Shown here: piece after piece, positions 41,898 to 51,353 of the stretch
Numbering within the stretch: the stretch's first letter is position 1
Layout of the letters: each line of letters starts with the position of its first letter
Source: Eubacteriales bacterium
GTDB lineage: Bacteria > Bacillota > Clostridia > Peptostreptococcales > Anaerovoracaceae
Direction: 5' to 3'
Length of the DNA stretch: 57,087 bases
Assembly (NCBI GenBank): GCA_028706405.1
Contig: JAQWBM010000011.1
Coordinates: 1-57,087 of the forward strand
Notes under the pieces: model-generated
Seen by the model: the letters and a program-made list of their open reading frames with translations, nothing else
The model's database searches: none
What the model was told of the DNA's origin: nothing
Program-made: the position numbers and the translations under genes

Positions 41898-42784
41898 TAG
41901 ATCTGCATTTGCATTCGTATTGTTCCGACGGAACCATGTCGCCCGAGGAACTGGTTTTGCATGCAAAAAAAAACGGCATTGGCGCCATCGCGATTACCGA
42001 CCATGACGGGATGGACGGCTTGAGCGAGGGGATTGAAGCAGGGAGGCGATATGGCGTTGATGTCCTTTCCGGGATTGAACTATCCACCGAGGATGAGGAT
42101 ACGTTCTATATGCATATTCTCGGATATTGCTTTGATCATGAAAATGAATCACTAAAAAATGAAGTTGAAATTATAAGGAGCAAACGGGTCGAACGCAATG
42201 AGAAGCTTCTTGCCGCTCTACGCGAAATCGGCTGCAGACTCTCAAAGGAGGACTTGCAGCTCAGAGAGGGACAGGACTATGTGGGTAAGCCGACCTTCGC
42301 TCTCGCCCTGATGAAAAAAGGATATGTTTCTTCACCGAAGGAAGCTTTTAAAGAGGGCGGCTTCATGCGGTCCGATGTGGTCAGAAGAGTTCACAGGGAA
42401 AAGATTTCGGTCAGGAAAGCGATTAAGCTGATCAAAGAGGCAGGCGGAGTTCCGGTCCTTGCTCATCCTATGAAAACTATTTATCCCGTGAAAGAAGGCG
42501 GTGAGAAGTTTTTTGATAAATTGGATCAGCAGCTGATCAAGCTGAAGCAATGGGGGCTTGGGGGAATGGAATGCTATTACAGCGGTCATCTGCCTCAGGA
42601 CACGAAGCGGCTGGTGCATCTGGCAAACCGGCATCATTTGATTATTACAGCCGGTTCGGATTTTCATGGAATAGAATTTGACAAAAACATTACAATGGGC
42701 GGCTTTCCGGTCGATGAAAATTTTGATGAAAACAGGATTATTTTGGAATTAAAGTATGGTCATTCATGTAAAAAGATGGTATAA
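41894..42784 (+). CDS. PHP-domain phosphoesterase (RNase AM/YciV-like)
   Basis: 296 residues. PHP metal-binding motifs are clear: DLHLHSYCSDGT (motif 1), ITDHDGMDG (motif 2), a GIELST Glu, VLAHPMKT (motif 3) and SDFHG (motif 4). An inserted helical region at about 85-160 is typical of the YciV type. E. coli YciV (RNase AM) removes 3'-phosphoadenosine 5'-phosphate or 5' RNA ends; the substrate here is inferred. It is translationally coupled to the DJ-1/PfpI gene. Confidence 0.9.
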   Translation: MIDLHLHSYCSDGTMSPEELVLHAKKNGIGAIAITDHDGMDGLSEGIEAGRRYGVDVLSGIELSTEDEDTFYMHILGYCFDHENESLKNEVEIIRSKRVERNEKLLAALREIGCRLSKEDLQLREGQDYVGKPTFALALMKKGYVSSPKEAFKEGGFMRSDVVRRVHREKISVRKAIKLIKEAGGVPVLAHPMKTIYPVKEGGEKFFDKLDQQLIKLKQWGLGGMECYYSGHLPQDTKRLVHLANRHHLIITAGSDFHGIEFDKNITMGGFPVDENFDENRIILELKYGHSCKKMV

Positions 42785-42892
42785 TTATGCAGTTAATTGA
42801 TTACAATAATTGAATTATTTCAATCGTCGAATAAAGCTTAGCAAATAAGAACCTGCATTTAAGCAGACTATCGATTAAAGGAGACCGGAAGT

Positions 42893-43960
42893 ATGAGATT
42901 TGTTCCGACTCACTGTATCAGAGTTGGGATGGTTTTGGGTGACAATCTTTACAATAACAATGGAGATTTGATGCTGACCGGCGGAACCGTCATCACAAAA
43001 GAGTATGCTGATGCAATTGAACGTCATAAATATAATGGTGTTTATATTGAGGATGATATATCGACGGATATCCAGATCATCAATATCATAAGTGATAAAG
43101 TCAGGGCCCAAACTGTCAAAGGCATCAAGGATGTGTTCATGCAGTGTGAAAAGGGGAATGACGGTTTAAAATCTGGTATAAATGAGATAAAGCCTCAGAT
43201 TGAAACGATTGTAGATGAAATTTTTGCCAATAAGCACCTTATGGTAAATATGGTCGATATGAAGGTCTTTGACGACTATACCTACTATCACTCGGTCAAT
43301 GTAGCCGTACTAAGCATTGTGCTGGGTGTTGCGCTGAAGTTAAATCGGCATGAATTGTGTGATCTGGGATTTGCAGCGTTGCTTCATGATATCGGCAAGG
43401 TCTTTATAGATAAAACAATTTTAAACAAAAATGGAAGATTAACTCCAAAGGAATATGGAGATATTAAAACCCATTCGCTTTTAGGTTGTAATCATTTAAA
43501 AAAAGGATATCCCATACCCAATCCATGTTTTATGGGCATTCTTGATCATCATGAAAAATATGACGGAGGAGGATATCCCAACAATCTGAAGGGCGATAAA
43601 ATTTCATTGTATGGCAGAATTATCTCCGTAGCTGATGTTTACGATGCGTTGACATCGGACCGATCCTACAGAAAAGCCCTGCTTCCTTCCGATGCCATGG
43701 AGTATATTATGGGCTCCACCACTACCTTATTTGATCCGAATGTGGTCAAGGTATTCGTAAAAAAAATTGCCGCATATCCAATCGGAACTTGCGTCAAGCT
43801 TAGTAATGACTTAACCGGAATTGTCGTTCAAAACTATGAGAATTTTTGTATGAGACCTCGGATCAGGATATTTAAGGACCACGACAAGGAAGTAAACCCT
43901 TATGAAATTGATTTGGCAGACTTTAAGACCCTGAATATAACCGTTATTGAAATAGTATAG
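42893..43960 (+). CDS. HD-GYP domain protein (probable cyclic-di-GMP phosphodiesterase)
   Basis: 355 residues, cytoplasmic. A DUF3391-like N-terminal part precedes the HD-GYP domain: YYHSVNVAVLSIVLG, LLHDIGKVFIDKT (HD), HHEKYDGGGYPNNLKG (the GYP motif) and ISVADVYDALTSDRSYRKA. The last about 60 residues form a small beta domain (LSNDLTGIVVQNYENF). Such proteins degrade cyclic-di-GMP and often control motility. GGAGACC precedes the ATG. It is nine bases from the next gene, which holds a GGDEF-like domain, so both probably work in one signalling pathway. Confidence 0.92.
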   Translation: MRFVPTHCIRVGMVLGDNLYNNNGDLMLTGGTVITKEYADAIERHKYNGVYIEDDISTDIQIINIISDKVRAQTVKGIKDVFMQCEKGNDGLKSGINEIKPQIETIVDEIFANKHLMVNMVDMKVFDDYTYYHSVNVAVLSIVLGVALKLNRHELCDLGFAALLHDIGKVFIDKTILNKNGRLTPKEYGDIKTHSLLGCNHLKKGYPIPNPCFMGILDHHEKYDGGGYPNNLKGDKISLYGRIISVADVYDALTSDRSYRKALLPSDAMEYIMGSTTTLFDPNVVKVFVKKIAAYPIGTCVKLSNDLTGIVVQNYENFCMRPRIRIFKDHDKEVNPYEIDLADFKTLNITVIEIV

Positions 43961-43969
43961 AAACCGGTC

Positions 43970-45217
43970 ATGAGTATGAATAGAACCGTTGATTATTACA
44001 AAGTATTACAGGTGCATCATGACGCCGGCCAAGATATCATAGACGCGGCGTACCGTTGTTTATCCAAGATGTACCACCCTGATGTGAACAAAAGTCCATT
44101 GGCCACCGACAGAATGAAAGAAATCAATATGGCGTACAGTGTTATTGGTGAAAGCAAAAAACGCACGGTATATCATATGGAATGGATGCGGCATAATTTC
44201 AAGCCTCTTTCCCATGCGAATTCCGGCGGGAACAGGCAGCAGCCTTTAGAGTCTGATCCGGTCAGGGAAACAAACGAAGAAGCAATTTCCGTTCTGGATG
44301 ACTTTTTTTGTGAAACAGTCAATGAAAGATGGGAAAGAGCTTATGAAAAATTGACAAATACCGATAAAGACAACATCCCTGTTGAAGACTTTCTGGAATG
44401 GAAACGTGCAGTAGCCAGCGTATATAAGCTTGGAAATTACAGTATCACATATTTTAGAAAATATACAAATTGTGATTATGCCGGAGTCATTTACAAGACC
44501 GTTTTTCAATTTTCCATAGGGCTTACGGAAATGCAGATTTCAAACGGGCGGATAAGTGAGGAAAATACTCAGAAGTATGTCGCTTTCGATGGAACTTCCT
44601 GGCGCGTATGCCTGGGATATACCGATCTGAAGCCTACCATCATGAAATTCAAGCATCTTGCTCAAGCAATTCCAAAGCTGGACAAGGATCGGGTTTTCCT
44701 GAATGCCGTAACAAAAGTCGATCTCCTGACCGGTCTTAACAGCATCAGCGGTTTTGCGGAACAGGCGGAACGAGAGATTCTGCGAAGCCAGAGATACGGA
44801 AACCCTCTTACTCTTGCGGTAATTACTATAATCCCCACCCCTGCACATGAAGAAGGCAGCACGGACAACTATCGGGATGCATGCATTTCTTATGTGGCGG
44901 AAATCCTGTGTTCAAGTATCAGGAGAACAGACCTGATCGGAAGATGTAACCCTTCCTCATTCGCCATTCTGTTTACAGAAACTAAGCTGGAAGAAGCGGA
45001 ATCCGCGTTGGATAAGCTGCTTAAACCATGTGATACCTCTGAATATCTGGACTATAAGCTTTATACTGCTTGTACCAGTGTCCACAAAGGAAAAATGGAG
45101 CAGATCATTGCTGCGGCACTAGAGAATGCTTCTCTAAGAGAAAAAGAAAGGGACACCCACTGGAACCAACCATCTGATATTCTTTCCTTTAACAAAAAAG
45201 GGAAAAATCATTTCTAA
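43970..45217 (+). CDS. J-domain protein fused to a degenerate GGDEF-like domain
   Basis: 415 residues with an unusual order. Residues about 6-70 are a DnaJ domain (DYYKVLQVHHDAG, intact His36-Pro37-Asp38). Residues about 105-230 look like an NTF2-like or similar accessory domain (LDDFFCETVNERWERAYEKL). From about 245 there is a GGDEF-type fold: KVDLLTGLNSISGFAEQAER, then RSQRYGNPLTLAVITI, and IGRCNPSSFAILFTET where active enzymes have GGDEF. The signature is lost, so cyclase activity is not expected; it may be a sensor or scaffold. No Gly/Phe or zinc region of DnaJ is present. Confidence 0.85.
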   Translation: MSMNRTVDYYKVLQVHHDAGQDIIDAAYRCLSKMYHPDVNKSPLATDRMKEINMAYSVIGESKKRTVYHMEWMRHNFKPLSHANSGGNRQQPLESDPVRETNEEAISVLDDFFCETVNERWERAYEKLTNTDKDNIPVEDFLEWKRAVASVYKLGNYSITYFRKYTNCDYAGVIYKTVFQFSIGLTEMQISNGRISEENTQKYVAFDGTSWRVCLGYTDLKPTIMKFKHLAQAIPKLDKDRVFLNAVTKVDLLTGLNSISGFAEQAEREILRSQRYGNPLTLAVITIIPTPAHEEGSTDNYRDACISYVAEILCSSIRRTDLIGRCNPSSFAILFTETKLEEAESALDKLLKPCDTSEYLDYKLYTACTSVHKGKMEQIIAAALENASLREKERDTHWNQPSDILSFNKKGKNHF

Positions 45218-45289
45218 GATTTCGCCTTTTACACTTTTTATTATTATGTTAAAAATATTGTGTGCTACGCGTGGCGTCTGCTGTCTTTT

Positions 45290-45685
45290 TCATTTTTTAT
45301 AGTCTAAAACCCTGCCTTGTTCCGGCTCACGTACCTGAGCATATTGTACCAGCTTCTGCCCCTTTATATTTTTTTTGAGGGAATTCAATATACTTTGCTG
45401 TTCTGCATGAATTTTACAGGCACAATCTTTATCCAATTCCAGAATGAGCTTGGTCAGCAGATCCAGTTCCTGTTTCTTTTCCAAAGAAAGGGAAGCCGCC
45501 GCCTCTTTTCCTGTTTTCTTTTCAAGCTCATCAAGCTGATGAATCACTTCTTCTCTTCTGTTAAGGATATCAGGCAGCAATTCCCAGCTTTCAAGGCTGC
45601 TGAGCAGCTCTTCGCTTAACCGCAGGCACTGATCCAGCAGGTTTTTTTTTTGCTGGAAGTATTCATCAAATACGTTAATACTCAT
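45290..45685 (-). CDS. FlgN-like flagellar chaperone or coiled-coil protein
   Basis: 131 residues, almost wholly helical with coiled-coil character (LDQCLRLSEELLSSLE, LLTKLILELDKDCACKIHAE). It starts MSINVFDEYFQQKKNLLDQC. It is last in the minus-strand group fliD, fliS and this gene, the place where FliT/FlgN-type export chaperones often lie, and its size suits them. Sequence alone does not decide between FlgN and FliT. AAAGGCG precedes the ATG. Gap to fliS is 78 bases. Confidence 0.65.
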   Translation of the reverse strand: MSINVFDEYFQQKKNLLDQCLRLSEELLSSLESWELLPDILNRREEVIHQLDELEKKTGKEAAASLSLEKKQELDLLTKLILELDKDCACKIHAEQQSILNSLKKNIKGQKLVQYAQVREPEQGRVLDYKK

Positions 45686-45763
45686 TTGAGCGCCTTTCTT
45701 TTGTTACTGTTCATGATTGGCCGCAGCCAAGGCCTCCGCTCGGGCGGAAAAAGTTCAAGCAGG

Positions 45764-46153
45764 TCAAACTATTTTCTTCTGAGTCCTTGCCAGTTTTTCG
45801 GCTTGCTGGAAGGTAACCTTTAGTTCATCCACAAGAGACAATATCGCTTTCATCAGGGAAACATCTTTTTTTGCGCCGGCTTCTCCCAGTTTCGCATGAA
45901 TAAACAGGTACATTTCACTTAATTCAAGAGATACAGCGTATTTCATATCCAGTGAAAAGTTGAGGGATTGCATGATTTTCTGCGCCTTTGCAAGACAATT
46001 GAAAGATTTAAAGGTATTTTCGTGAGTTTCATAGAAAACACCCATACCGATCTGCTTTGAAGCTTCCTCAAAGAGCTTTACGACAACTTCTTCCCTTGTC
46101 ATAGTTTCTAATGACTGAATCTTATACTGCTGATATAAATTTGTTTGCTGCAT
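45764..46153 (-). CDS. fliS: Flagellar export chaperone FliS
   Basis: 129 residues, four-helix chaperone that holds flagellin in the cytoplasm until export. It begins MQQTNLYQQYKIQSLETMTR and has KLFEEASKQIGMG and MQSLNFSLDMKYAVSLELSEMYLF, the family pattern (SLD followed by the LxxLYxYM-type helix). GGGGAGG precedes the ATG. It lies 17 bases after fliD, in the usual order. Confidence 0.92.
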   Translation of the reverse strand: MQQTNLYQQYKIQSLETMTREEVVVKLFEEASKQIGMGVFYETHENTFKSFNCLAKAQKIMQSLNFSLDMKYAVSLELSEMYLFIHAKLGEAGAKKDVSLMKAILSLVDELKVTFQQAEKLARTQKKIV

Positions 46154-46170
46154 GGTAATATCCTCCCCGT

Positions 46171-48072
46171 TTAATATCCGGAGTTGCCAGAAAATTGTGT
46201 TAAAATGGAGCTCTGTACATTTAATTGCTGCAAGGCTGCTTCCATCGCAGCGAATTTATTCCACAGCCGGCTTTCTTCATTTGTCAGCCTGTCCTGAAGA
46301 GAAACAATGCTCTTATTGATCCGTTTGATTTGTTCATAGATGTTGTTTTCCTGGTCCGACATTGTAGAATCTACACCGGCCGCCTCTACCAACGATCCGC
46401 GGGAACCTTTCTCTCCGGAAGTTTTTACAGCGCTTGTAATAATATCATTCAATGCGTTTCCGAGTCCGTCCTTTGAAGTGAACAAAGTCCGGATTTCAGC
46501 GCTTTTTGTCTCCAGGGCTTCTTTTAGTTTCGCATCGTTTTTTATTTCAATCTTGCCGTTTTCCGTGTATCCTTTGGAAGAAATTCCCATGCTGTAAAGC
46601 GAAAACCCGTTCACGGATAAGCCGGTCACCACTGATTGCAGTTTGTCAGAAATACTTCTCAGAATGGGATCCCCTCTTAAAACGCCGGATTTCGCCTTCT
46701 CTTCCCAAGCTTTGATTTCAGATTCGGTCATTTCTTTCTTTTGCGCATCGGACAAAGGTTTATAATCCCGTTCTATTGCTTCCTTGATAAGGCCGTTGAC
46801 CAGATCTACCATGGAATTATAATCCTCTACAAATTTCTTAATGGGGTCCATCAGTGACGAGGCATCATCTTTCATGGTAATTGTGATTGCTTCTTCAGCC
46901 GTATCATTGAGCGTTACCTTGATGCCGTCGATCTCCAGATTGTTGGAGCTTCGAATGATCTGCTGTCCGTTTACAGAGAGAACTGCATTTACCCCATCGG
47001 TGATTTTAGCGCCGGTCGATTCGGTAAGACCAAGGGCTGTCATCAGGTTGCCGCTGATTTCCGATATGTTGATGTTGTCTCCTGCTCCGCTTTCGTCTGC
47101 CGTCATGGTAAACCGATCTGTAATTGAAGAATAAGACAAGGTCACGCCGGCATCGCTTGAATTGATTTTTTGCATAACAGTTGTCAAAGTATCGGTGTCG
47201 CTGAAAGTAAAATCAGTACCGTTAATTTTAAAGCTGCAGTTCCCGCCATCCTCCGGCTTTGTAGCAAGCGACAGATCTTTAAGCGCCGTATTGAGTGTTA
47301 TCTTGTTGGATTGACCGTTTATAAACCCCAAGTCATCCAGGGTGGTGCTTTCTCCTACGGAGTATAAGGTCAGCCTGGAACCTGGGGCAGTCAAAGTAAG
47401 TAAACTTTCGTCAGGGCTTCCAATGCCGCCTACGTCTACTGTAATGATTCTGTCAGCGGGGCTTTTTATTCCAAAAGCATCATCTATCAAAGCTTGAAAA
47501 CGATTTTCGAATGTGCTCGGATCAGCGGTTACGCCGGAAACGAAACCACTGTCGAAGGTGATCAGCTTGACCTTGCCATCCAGATTGAAATTGATAGATT
47601 CGCCTGCCTGCAGACCTGCAATAAAATCCGTAACCGTTTTTGTACCGGTCAGGGTTTTTGATGCCACAGCGTCATCCGCCATGGTAATCTTTTGTTGTGT
47701 AGCAAGACGCTCTATGTAATCTATGGTGATACTTCCTTCTGAAGCGTTTGCAGTTGAAGCAGCCGTTATCGCTTCAGAGGATGAGCTGATATCGAGCGTA
47801 TTGAAGAAGGAAGTACTTCGCAAGTTGGTAGAGGAAAGCACATCAAGATATTTACTTTGAAACTCCTTTAACGCTGTTGTCACTGATCGGTATGCAGTCT
47901 GCTTCCACTCCAGCTTTTGGATGTTCTGTTGCTGCTTTATGATTTTTTCTCTGCTTCTCTGTGTCAGGTTTTCCACCAATTCATCAATATCCATTCCGGA
48001 AACGAGACCGCCGATACCAGTCTTAGCTGTTAAGTTTGATAAAGAACTGATACTTGAATTAATTGAAGTCAT
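46171..48072 (-). CDS. fliD: Flagellar filament cap protein FliD
   Basis: 633 residues, forms the cap under which flagellin subunits assemble. N-terminal D0 part with GLVSGMDIDELVENLT and QQQNIQKLEWKQTAYRSV, central surface domains rich in Thr/Ser/Asp, and the C-terminal helix INKSIVSLQDRLTNEESRLW, followed by KFAAMEAALQQLNVQSS. It is longer than the 450-residue enteric type, through a larger middle region. The start at 48072 follows AGAGAGGTG; an in-frame ATG seven codons earlier lies before that site. It is transcribed from a sigma-D type promoter at 48186-48212. Confidence 0.93.
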   Translation of the reverse strand: MTSINSSISSLSNLTAKTGIGGLVSGMDIDELVENLTQRSREKIIKQQQNIQKLEWKQTAYRSVTTALKEFQSKYLDVLSSTNLRSTSFFNTLDISSSSEAITAASTANASEGSITIDYIERLATQQKITMADDAVASKTLTGTKTVTDFIAGLQAGESINFNLDGKVKLITFDSGFVSGVTADPSTFENRFQALIDDAFGIKSPADRIITVDVGGIGSPDESLLTLTAPGSRLTLYSVGESTTLDDLGFINGQSNKITLNTALKDLSLATKPEDGGNCSFKINGTDFTFSDTDTLTTVMQKINSSDAGVTLSYSSITDRFTMTADESGAGDNINISEISGNLMTALGLTESTGAKITDGVNAVLSVNGQQIIRSSNNLEIDGIKVTLNDTAEEAITITMKDDASSLMDPIKKFVEDYNSMVDLVNGLIKEAIERDYKPLSDAQKKEMTESEIKAWEEKAKSGVLRGDPILRSISDKLQSVVTGLSVNGFSLYSMGISSKGYTENGKIEIKNDAKLKEALETKSAEIRTLFTSKDGLGNALNDIITSAVKTSGEKGSRGSLVEAAGVDSTMSDQENNIYEQIKRINKSIVSLQDRLTNEESRLWNKFAAMEAALQQLNVQSSILTQFSGNSGY

Positions 48073-48185
48073 TTTGTTCACCTCTCTATGCATGTTCGCC
48101 TATTATTCCAATCAAATTGTCAGCGAAACTTATATCATAAATTACAAATCATCTTTTTGTTATCGATTTTGACCGTACAATTTAT

Positions 48186-48212
48186 ATATCGGCAGGGAGC
48201 TAAAAAAACTTA
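48186..48212 (-). promoter_or_regulatory. Sigma-D type promoter upstream of fliD
   Basis: Minus strand TAAG, 15 bases, GCCGATAT (plus coordinates 48209-48212 and 48186-48193). The match to the motility sigma factor consensus is close to perfect. Its -35 overlaps the last codons of cheR. Confidence 0.8.
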
Positions 48213-49019
48213 AGCTTTTTGGTAAATGGAAGGCTTGATATATTTAAACTCATGCTTACAAGCCGACAGAGACTCACTGTGCCCGACCATGAAATAGCCG
48301 CCGGGTTCCAACGCATCGTAGAATTTTTGTACTATCTCATTTTTTGTCGGTACATCAAAATAAATCATGACATTTCTGCATAAAATGCACTGAAACGGTT
48401 TTTTAAACTGAAAGGGCGACAGCAGGTTGAAATTACGGTAAGCCACACTTTTTTTTAACCGTTCCGAAACAACAAATTTATGATCGTCATAAGCGGTAAA
48501 ATATTGTTTGACCCAGCTATGGGGGACTTCTTCCAGTTCATCCCTTGTATAGATGCCGTTTTTTGCTATCGACAGCACTTTGTTGGATATATCTGAGGCA
48601 AGAATGGTATGTTCCCAGCTTGCAGCATTTGTTCCGAGATAATCCATCGTGATCATCGCGAGCGTATAAGGCTCTTGACCGGAAGAGCAGCCGGCGCTCC
48701 AAACTCTTAAATCTTTTGTCTTTATTCCTTCCTTGATCCAAGGTAAAACCTGCTCCCTGTAGAATTCAAAATGCTCATTCTCCCTGAAAAAGTAAGTGTG
48801 GTTCGTAGTCAGCTTATTTATTAGAATGGTCATCTCATCATTGGTCTGGTCGTTCTTCGCATACTCAAAATAGTCCATGTAGTTACCGAAGCCCAGATTG
48901 GAAATATAATTGCCAAGTCTGCCTTCAATAAGCGGTTTCTTTTTGGTCAGATTTACACCGTAATTTTTTTTAATATATGAAGAAATGGCATTAAATTCAT
49001 CATCATGAATATAAATCAT
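48210..49019 (-). CDS. cheR: Chemotaxis receptor methyltransferase CheR
   Basis: 269 residues, methylates glutamates on chemoreceptors with SAM. N-terminal helical domain (NYGVNLTKKKPLIEGRL) with a basic surface for the receptor, then the SAM fold: WSAGCSSGQEPYTLAM (motif I), ASDISNKVL (acidic loop), CRNVMIYFD and PGGYFMVGHSESL. AAGGAG lies upstream of the ATG. It lies 30 bases after cheA. No cheB is seen in the window. Confidence 0.94.
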   Translation of the reverse strand: MIYIHDDEFNAISSYIKKNYGVNLTKKKPLIEGRLGNYISNLGFGNYMDYFEYAKNDQTNDEMTILINKLTTNHTYFFRENEHFEFYREQVLPWIKEGIKTKDLRVWSAGCSSGQEPYTLAMITMDYLGTNAASWEHTILASDISNKVLSIAKNGIYTRDELEEVPHSWVKQYFTAYDDHKFVVSERLKKSVAYRNFNLLSPFQFKKPFQCILCRNVMIYFDVPTKNEIVQKFYDALEPGGYFMVGHSESLSACKHEFKYIKPSIYQKA

Positions 49020-49049
49020 TAAAGTCTCCTTGCGTAAACCAAAATAGGA

Positions 49050-51170
49050 TCAATATTGATTGATAATACCCTGCACATCCAATATCAGGCTGATACTCCC
49101 GTCTCCCAGTATGGTACAGCCGGCAATTCCGTCTCCCTTTGCCGAATATCGCCTCAGATAGAGCGGGAGCGGCTTAACAACCACCTGATGCTTGCCCATC
49201 AACTCATCTGCGAAAATGCAAGCAAGACGGCCTCCGGAATCGACCAGCATAAGGATACCCTCCGTAATATTTGTCAGAGTGTCTTGTAGATGGAAGATCC
49301 TGTGAAGCCGGATGATTGGATAACAACTCCCCCGGATCATGATCATTTCATTATTATCAGGGTCGGAAAACAGTTGTTTGGATTCCGCTTTAAAGGATTC
49401 TCTGATATTTGTTATCGGTATCGCATATATATTTTCTCCGACACGAATTTCCATGCTGGATATGATTGCCAGAGTAAGAGGAATCTTAAAAAAGATATTG
49501 GTTCCAACTCCCTTTTCACTTTCAATGGTTACAGTACCGCCGATTTTTTCAATATTCTTTCTTACCACATCCATACCAACGCCTCTCCCTGAGAATTCAG
49601 TCACCGAACTCTTAGTAGAAAAGCCTGGCACTGTCAGTAGATTGAAGATTTCTTTTTCAGTGTATTCCTCCTCCGGTTTTAGCAATAAATTTTTCTCTTT
49701 CGCTTTTTCCAGTATCATTTCGGAGTCAAGACCTTTCCCATCGTCACTGACGGTGATAATAATATCTCCTCCGATATTCTGAGCGGAAAGGATGATTCTC
49801 CCTGCAGGATCTTTTTTTCTCGAAATTCTTTCTGACTTGTCTTCGATAGCATGATCCATGGCATTTCTGACCAAATGCATCAGGGGGTCTGCAATTCCGT
49901 CAATGATCGTCTTGTCAACTTCGGTCGTTTCTCCCATCAGAATAAGATTAACATCTTTATTTAACTTTTTCCCCATATCCCGGACAATACGGCGCATTTT
50001 TTGGAAAGTAGACGCGATGGGGATCATTCGTATCGACATAACGATATCTTGCAGTTCATCTGTCAGTTTTCTCAATTGACGGGAAGCGCGGTTGAAGTTA
50101 TCCAAATCCAAACCCGCAAGATCAGCGTTGCCGGAGACCATGGATTCAGTAATTACGATTTCGCCGACCAGATCCATCAAAGCATCAAGCTTGTTCAAAT
50201 CAACGTTGATCAGATTTTGCTTTCCCATTTTCTTTTTTTCTGAAGCATCGGAGTTTAAGTCGTTCGATATATTTACTATATCAGAGGAGTCCTTTACAGT
50301 TTTGGATTCCGCAGGATCATTGGAGCCGGAGGGTACCAAATCAATCTTCTTTTGATCAGAAGAGGCAGGCAGGGCATCGATAAATTTAACGGTTTCTACA
50401 GAAAGCGTACCTTTTGCGAGTAATACAAGCTCTTCTGCAGAAATTGACGTTGATATGCTGCAATAAAATCCATTATGTGAAATAATGCTGGAAGCATCTT
50501 TATTCGTGTTTAACTCCTCCGGTATGGTGGTTAGAATTTTACCGACTGTTTCCAGCTTGTTAAGCAGCATATAAGCCCTGATGTTTTCCATTTGGCAGTC
50601 TGCTGAAAAATGAATATGGAGAAAATAGGTTTTTTCACCTGTACCGCTTTCAGGATCCGGTATTGCATCATCAACTTCTGACGTGATACTGCCTGCATCA
50701 GGATCATCAACTTCTGCTGTGACAATGCCTGCATCGGCATCTTCCATGTGCATGTGATCTCTAAGCTGTTCCAAGAAGTCAGTAATCTCCAGGCTTAGAC
50801 TATCATTTTCTAATGAAGATGGATGACCGTTCTGTATTTTTTCCACTTCGTCCTTAAGAAAATCCGACACTTTGAGAACGAGGTCGAACAATTCCTGAAA
50901 GGAATTACTATCAATGCCGTCCTCGCGGATAACATAGAATAAATCTTCTAATTTATGTGATACGTGCGAAATTGTATTGAACTCCATCATTGCAGAGGAG
51001 CCTTTAATCGTGTGCATGATACGGAAAATTTCATTTACATTATCTGTGGAAAGGTATTCTTCTTTTTCCGATTGAAGCAATATCGCGTCCAATTGCTCAA
51101 GTAGAGTAGTAGATTCAAACAAGTACATTTCCAACATAGAATCGTTTACATATTCAAAGTCACTAATCAC
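49050..51170 (-). CDS. cheA: Chemotaxis histidine kinase CheA
   Basis: 706 residues. P1 Hpt domain with the phosphorylated His in MHTIKGSSAMM (His53); an acidic linker with two near-identical AEVDDPDAG/SEVDD segments; a P2-like region; a P3 dimerisation helix pair (LNKLDALMDLVGEIVITES); the P4 ATPase (N-box HLVRNAMDHAIED, G1 DDGKGLD, G2 GRGVGMDVV) and the P5 CheW-like end (RVGENIYAIPITNIRE). The start codon is GTG with GAGGTG upstream. A sigma-D type promoter lies at 51219-51245. Confidence 0.95.
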   Translation of the reverse strand: MISDFEYVNDSMLEMYLFESTTLLEQLDAILLQSEKEEYLSTDNVNEIFRIMHTIKGSSAMMEFNTISHVSHKLEDLFYVIREDGIDSNSFQELFDLVLKVSDFLKDEVEKIQNGHPSSLENDSLSLEITDFLEQLRDHMHMEDADAGIVTAEVDDPDAGSITSEVDDAIPDPESGTGEKTYFLHIHFSADCQMENIRAYMLLNKLETVGKILTTIPEELNTNKDASSIISHNGFYCSISTSISAEELVLLAKGTLSVETVKFIDALPASSDQKKIDLVPSGSNDPAESKTVKDSSDIVNISNDLNSDASEKKKMGKQNLINVDLNKLDALMDLVGEIVITESMVSGNADLAGLDLDNFNRASRQLRKLTDELQDIVMSIRMIPIASTFQKMRRIVRDMGKKLNKDVNLILMGETTEVDKTIIDGIADPLMHLVRNAMDHAIEDKSERISRKKDPAGRIILSAQNIGGDIIITVSDDGKGLDSEMILEKAKEKNLLLKPEEEYTEKEIFNLLTVPGFSTKSSVTEFSGRGVGMDVVRKNIEKIGGTVTIESEKGVGTNIFFKIPLTLAIISSMEIRVGENIYAIPITNIRESFKAESKQLFSDPDNNEMIMIRGSCYPIIRLHRIFHLQDTLTNITEGILMLVDSGGRLACIFADELMGKHQVVVKPLPLYLRRYSAKGDGIAGCTILGDGSISLILDVQGIINQY

Positions 51171-51218
51171 TGTTTCACCTCTATCTTTTTCATTGAAATC
51201 CCAACTATCCCTTATATT

Positions 51219-51245
51219 TTATCGGCTAAGAGATAATAAAAATTA
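51219..51245 (-). promoter_or_regulatory. Sigma-D type promoter upstream of cheA
   Basis: Minus strand TAAT, 15 bases, GCCGATAA (plus coordinates 51242-51245 and 51219-51226). Good match to the motility consensus, with the same 15-base spacing as the fliD promoter. Confidence 0.7.
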
Positions 51246-51283
51246 GGGTTTTAATAGTTTCTTTAAAATATTTTGTCGGTTTA

Positions 51284-51312
51284 TTGATTTTCGTGTATAT
51301 TCGGGATATAAT
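51284..51312 (+). promoter_or_regulatory. Sigma-A type promoter for the XRE regulator
   Basis: TTGATT (51284-51289), 17 bases, TATAAT (51307-51312), 41 bases before the start codon. It is back-to-back with the cheA promoter. Confidence 0.65.
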
Positions 51313-51353
51313 CAAGTAATTACAAATTTTTGGGTTGCAAGGGGGGATATGAC

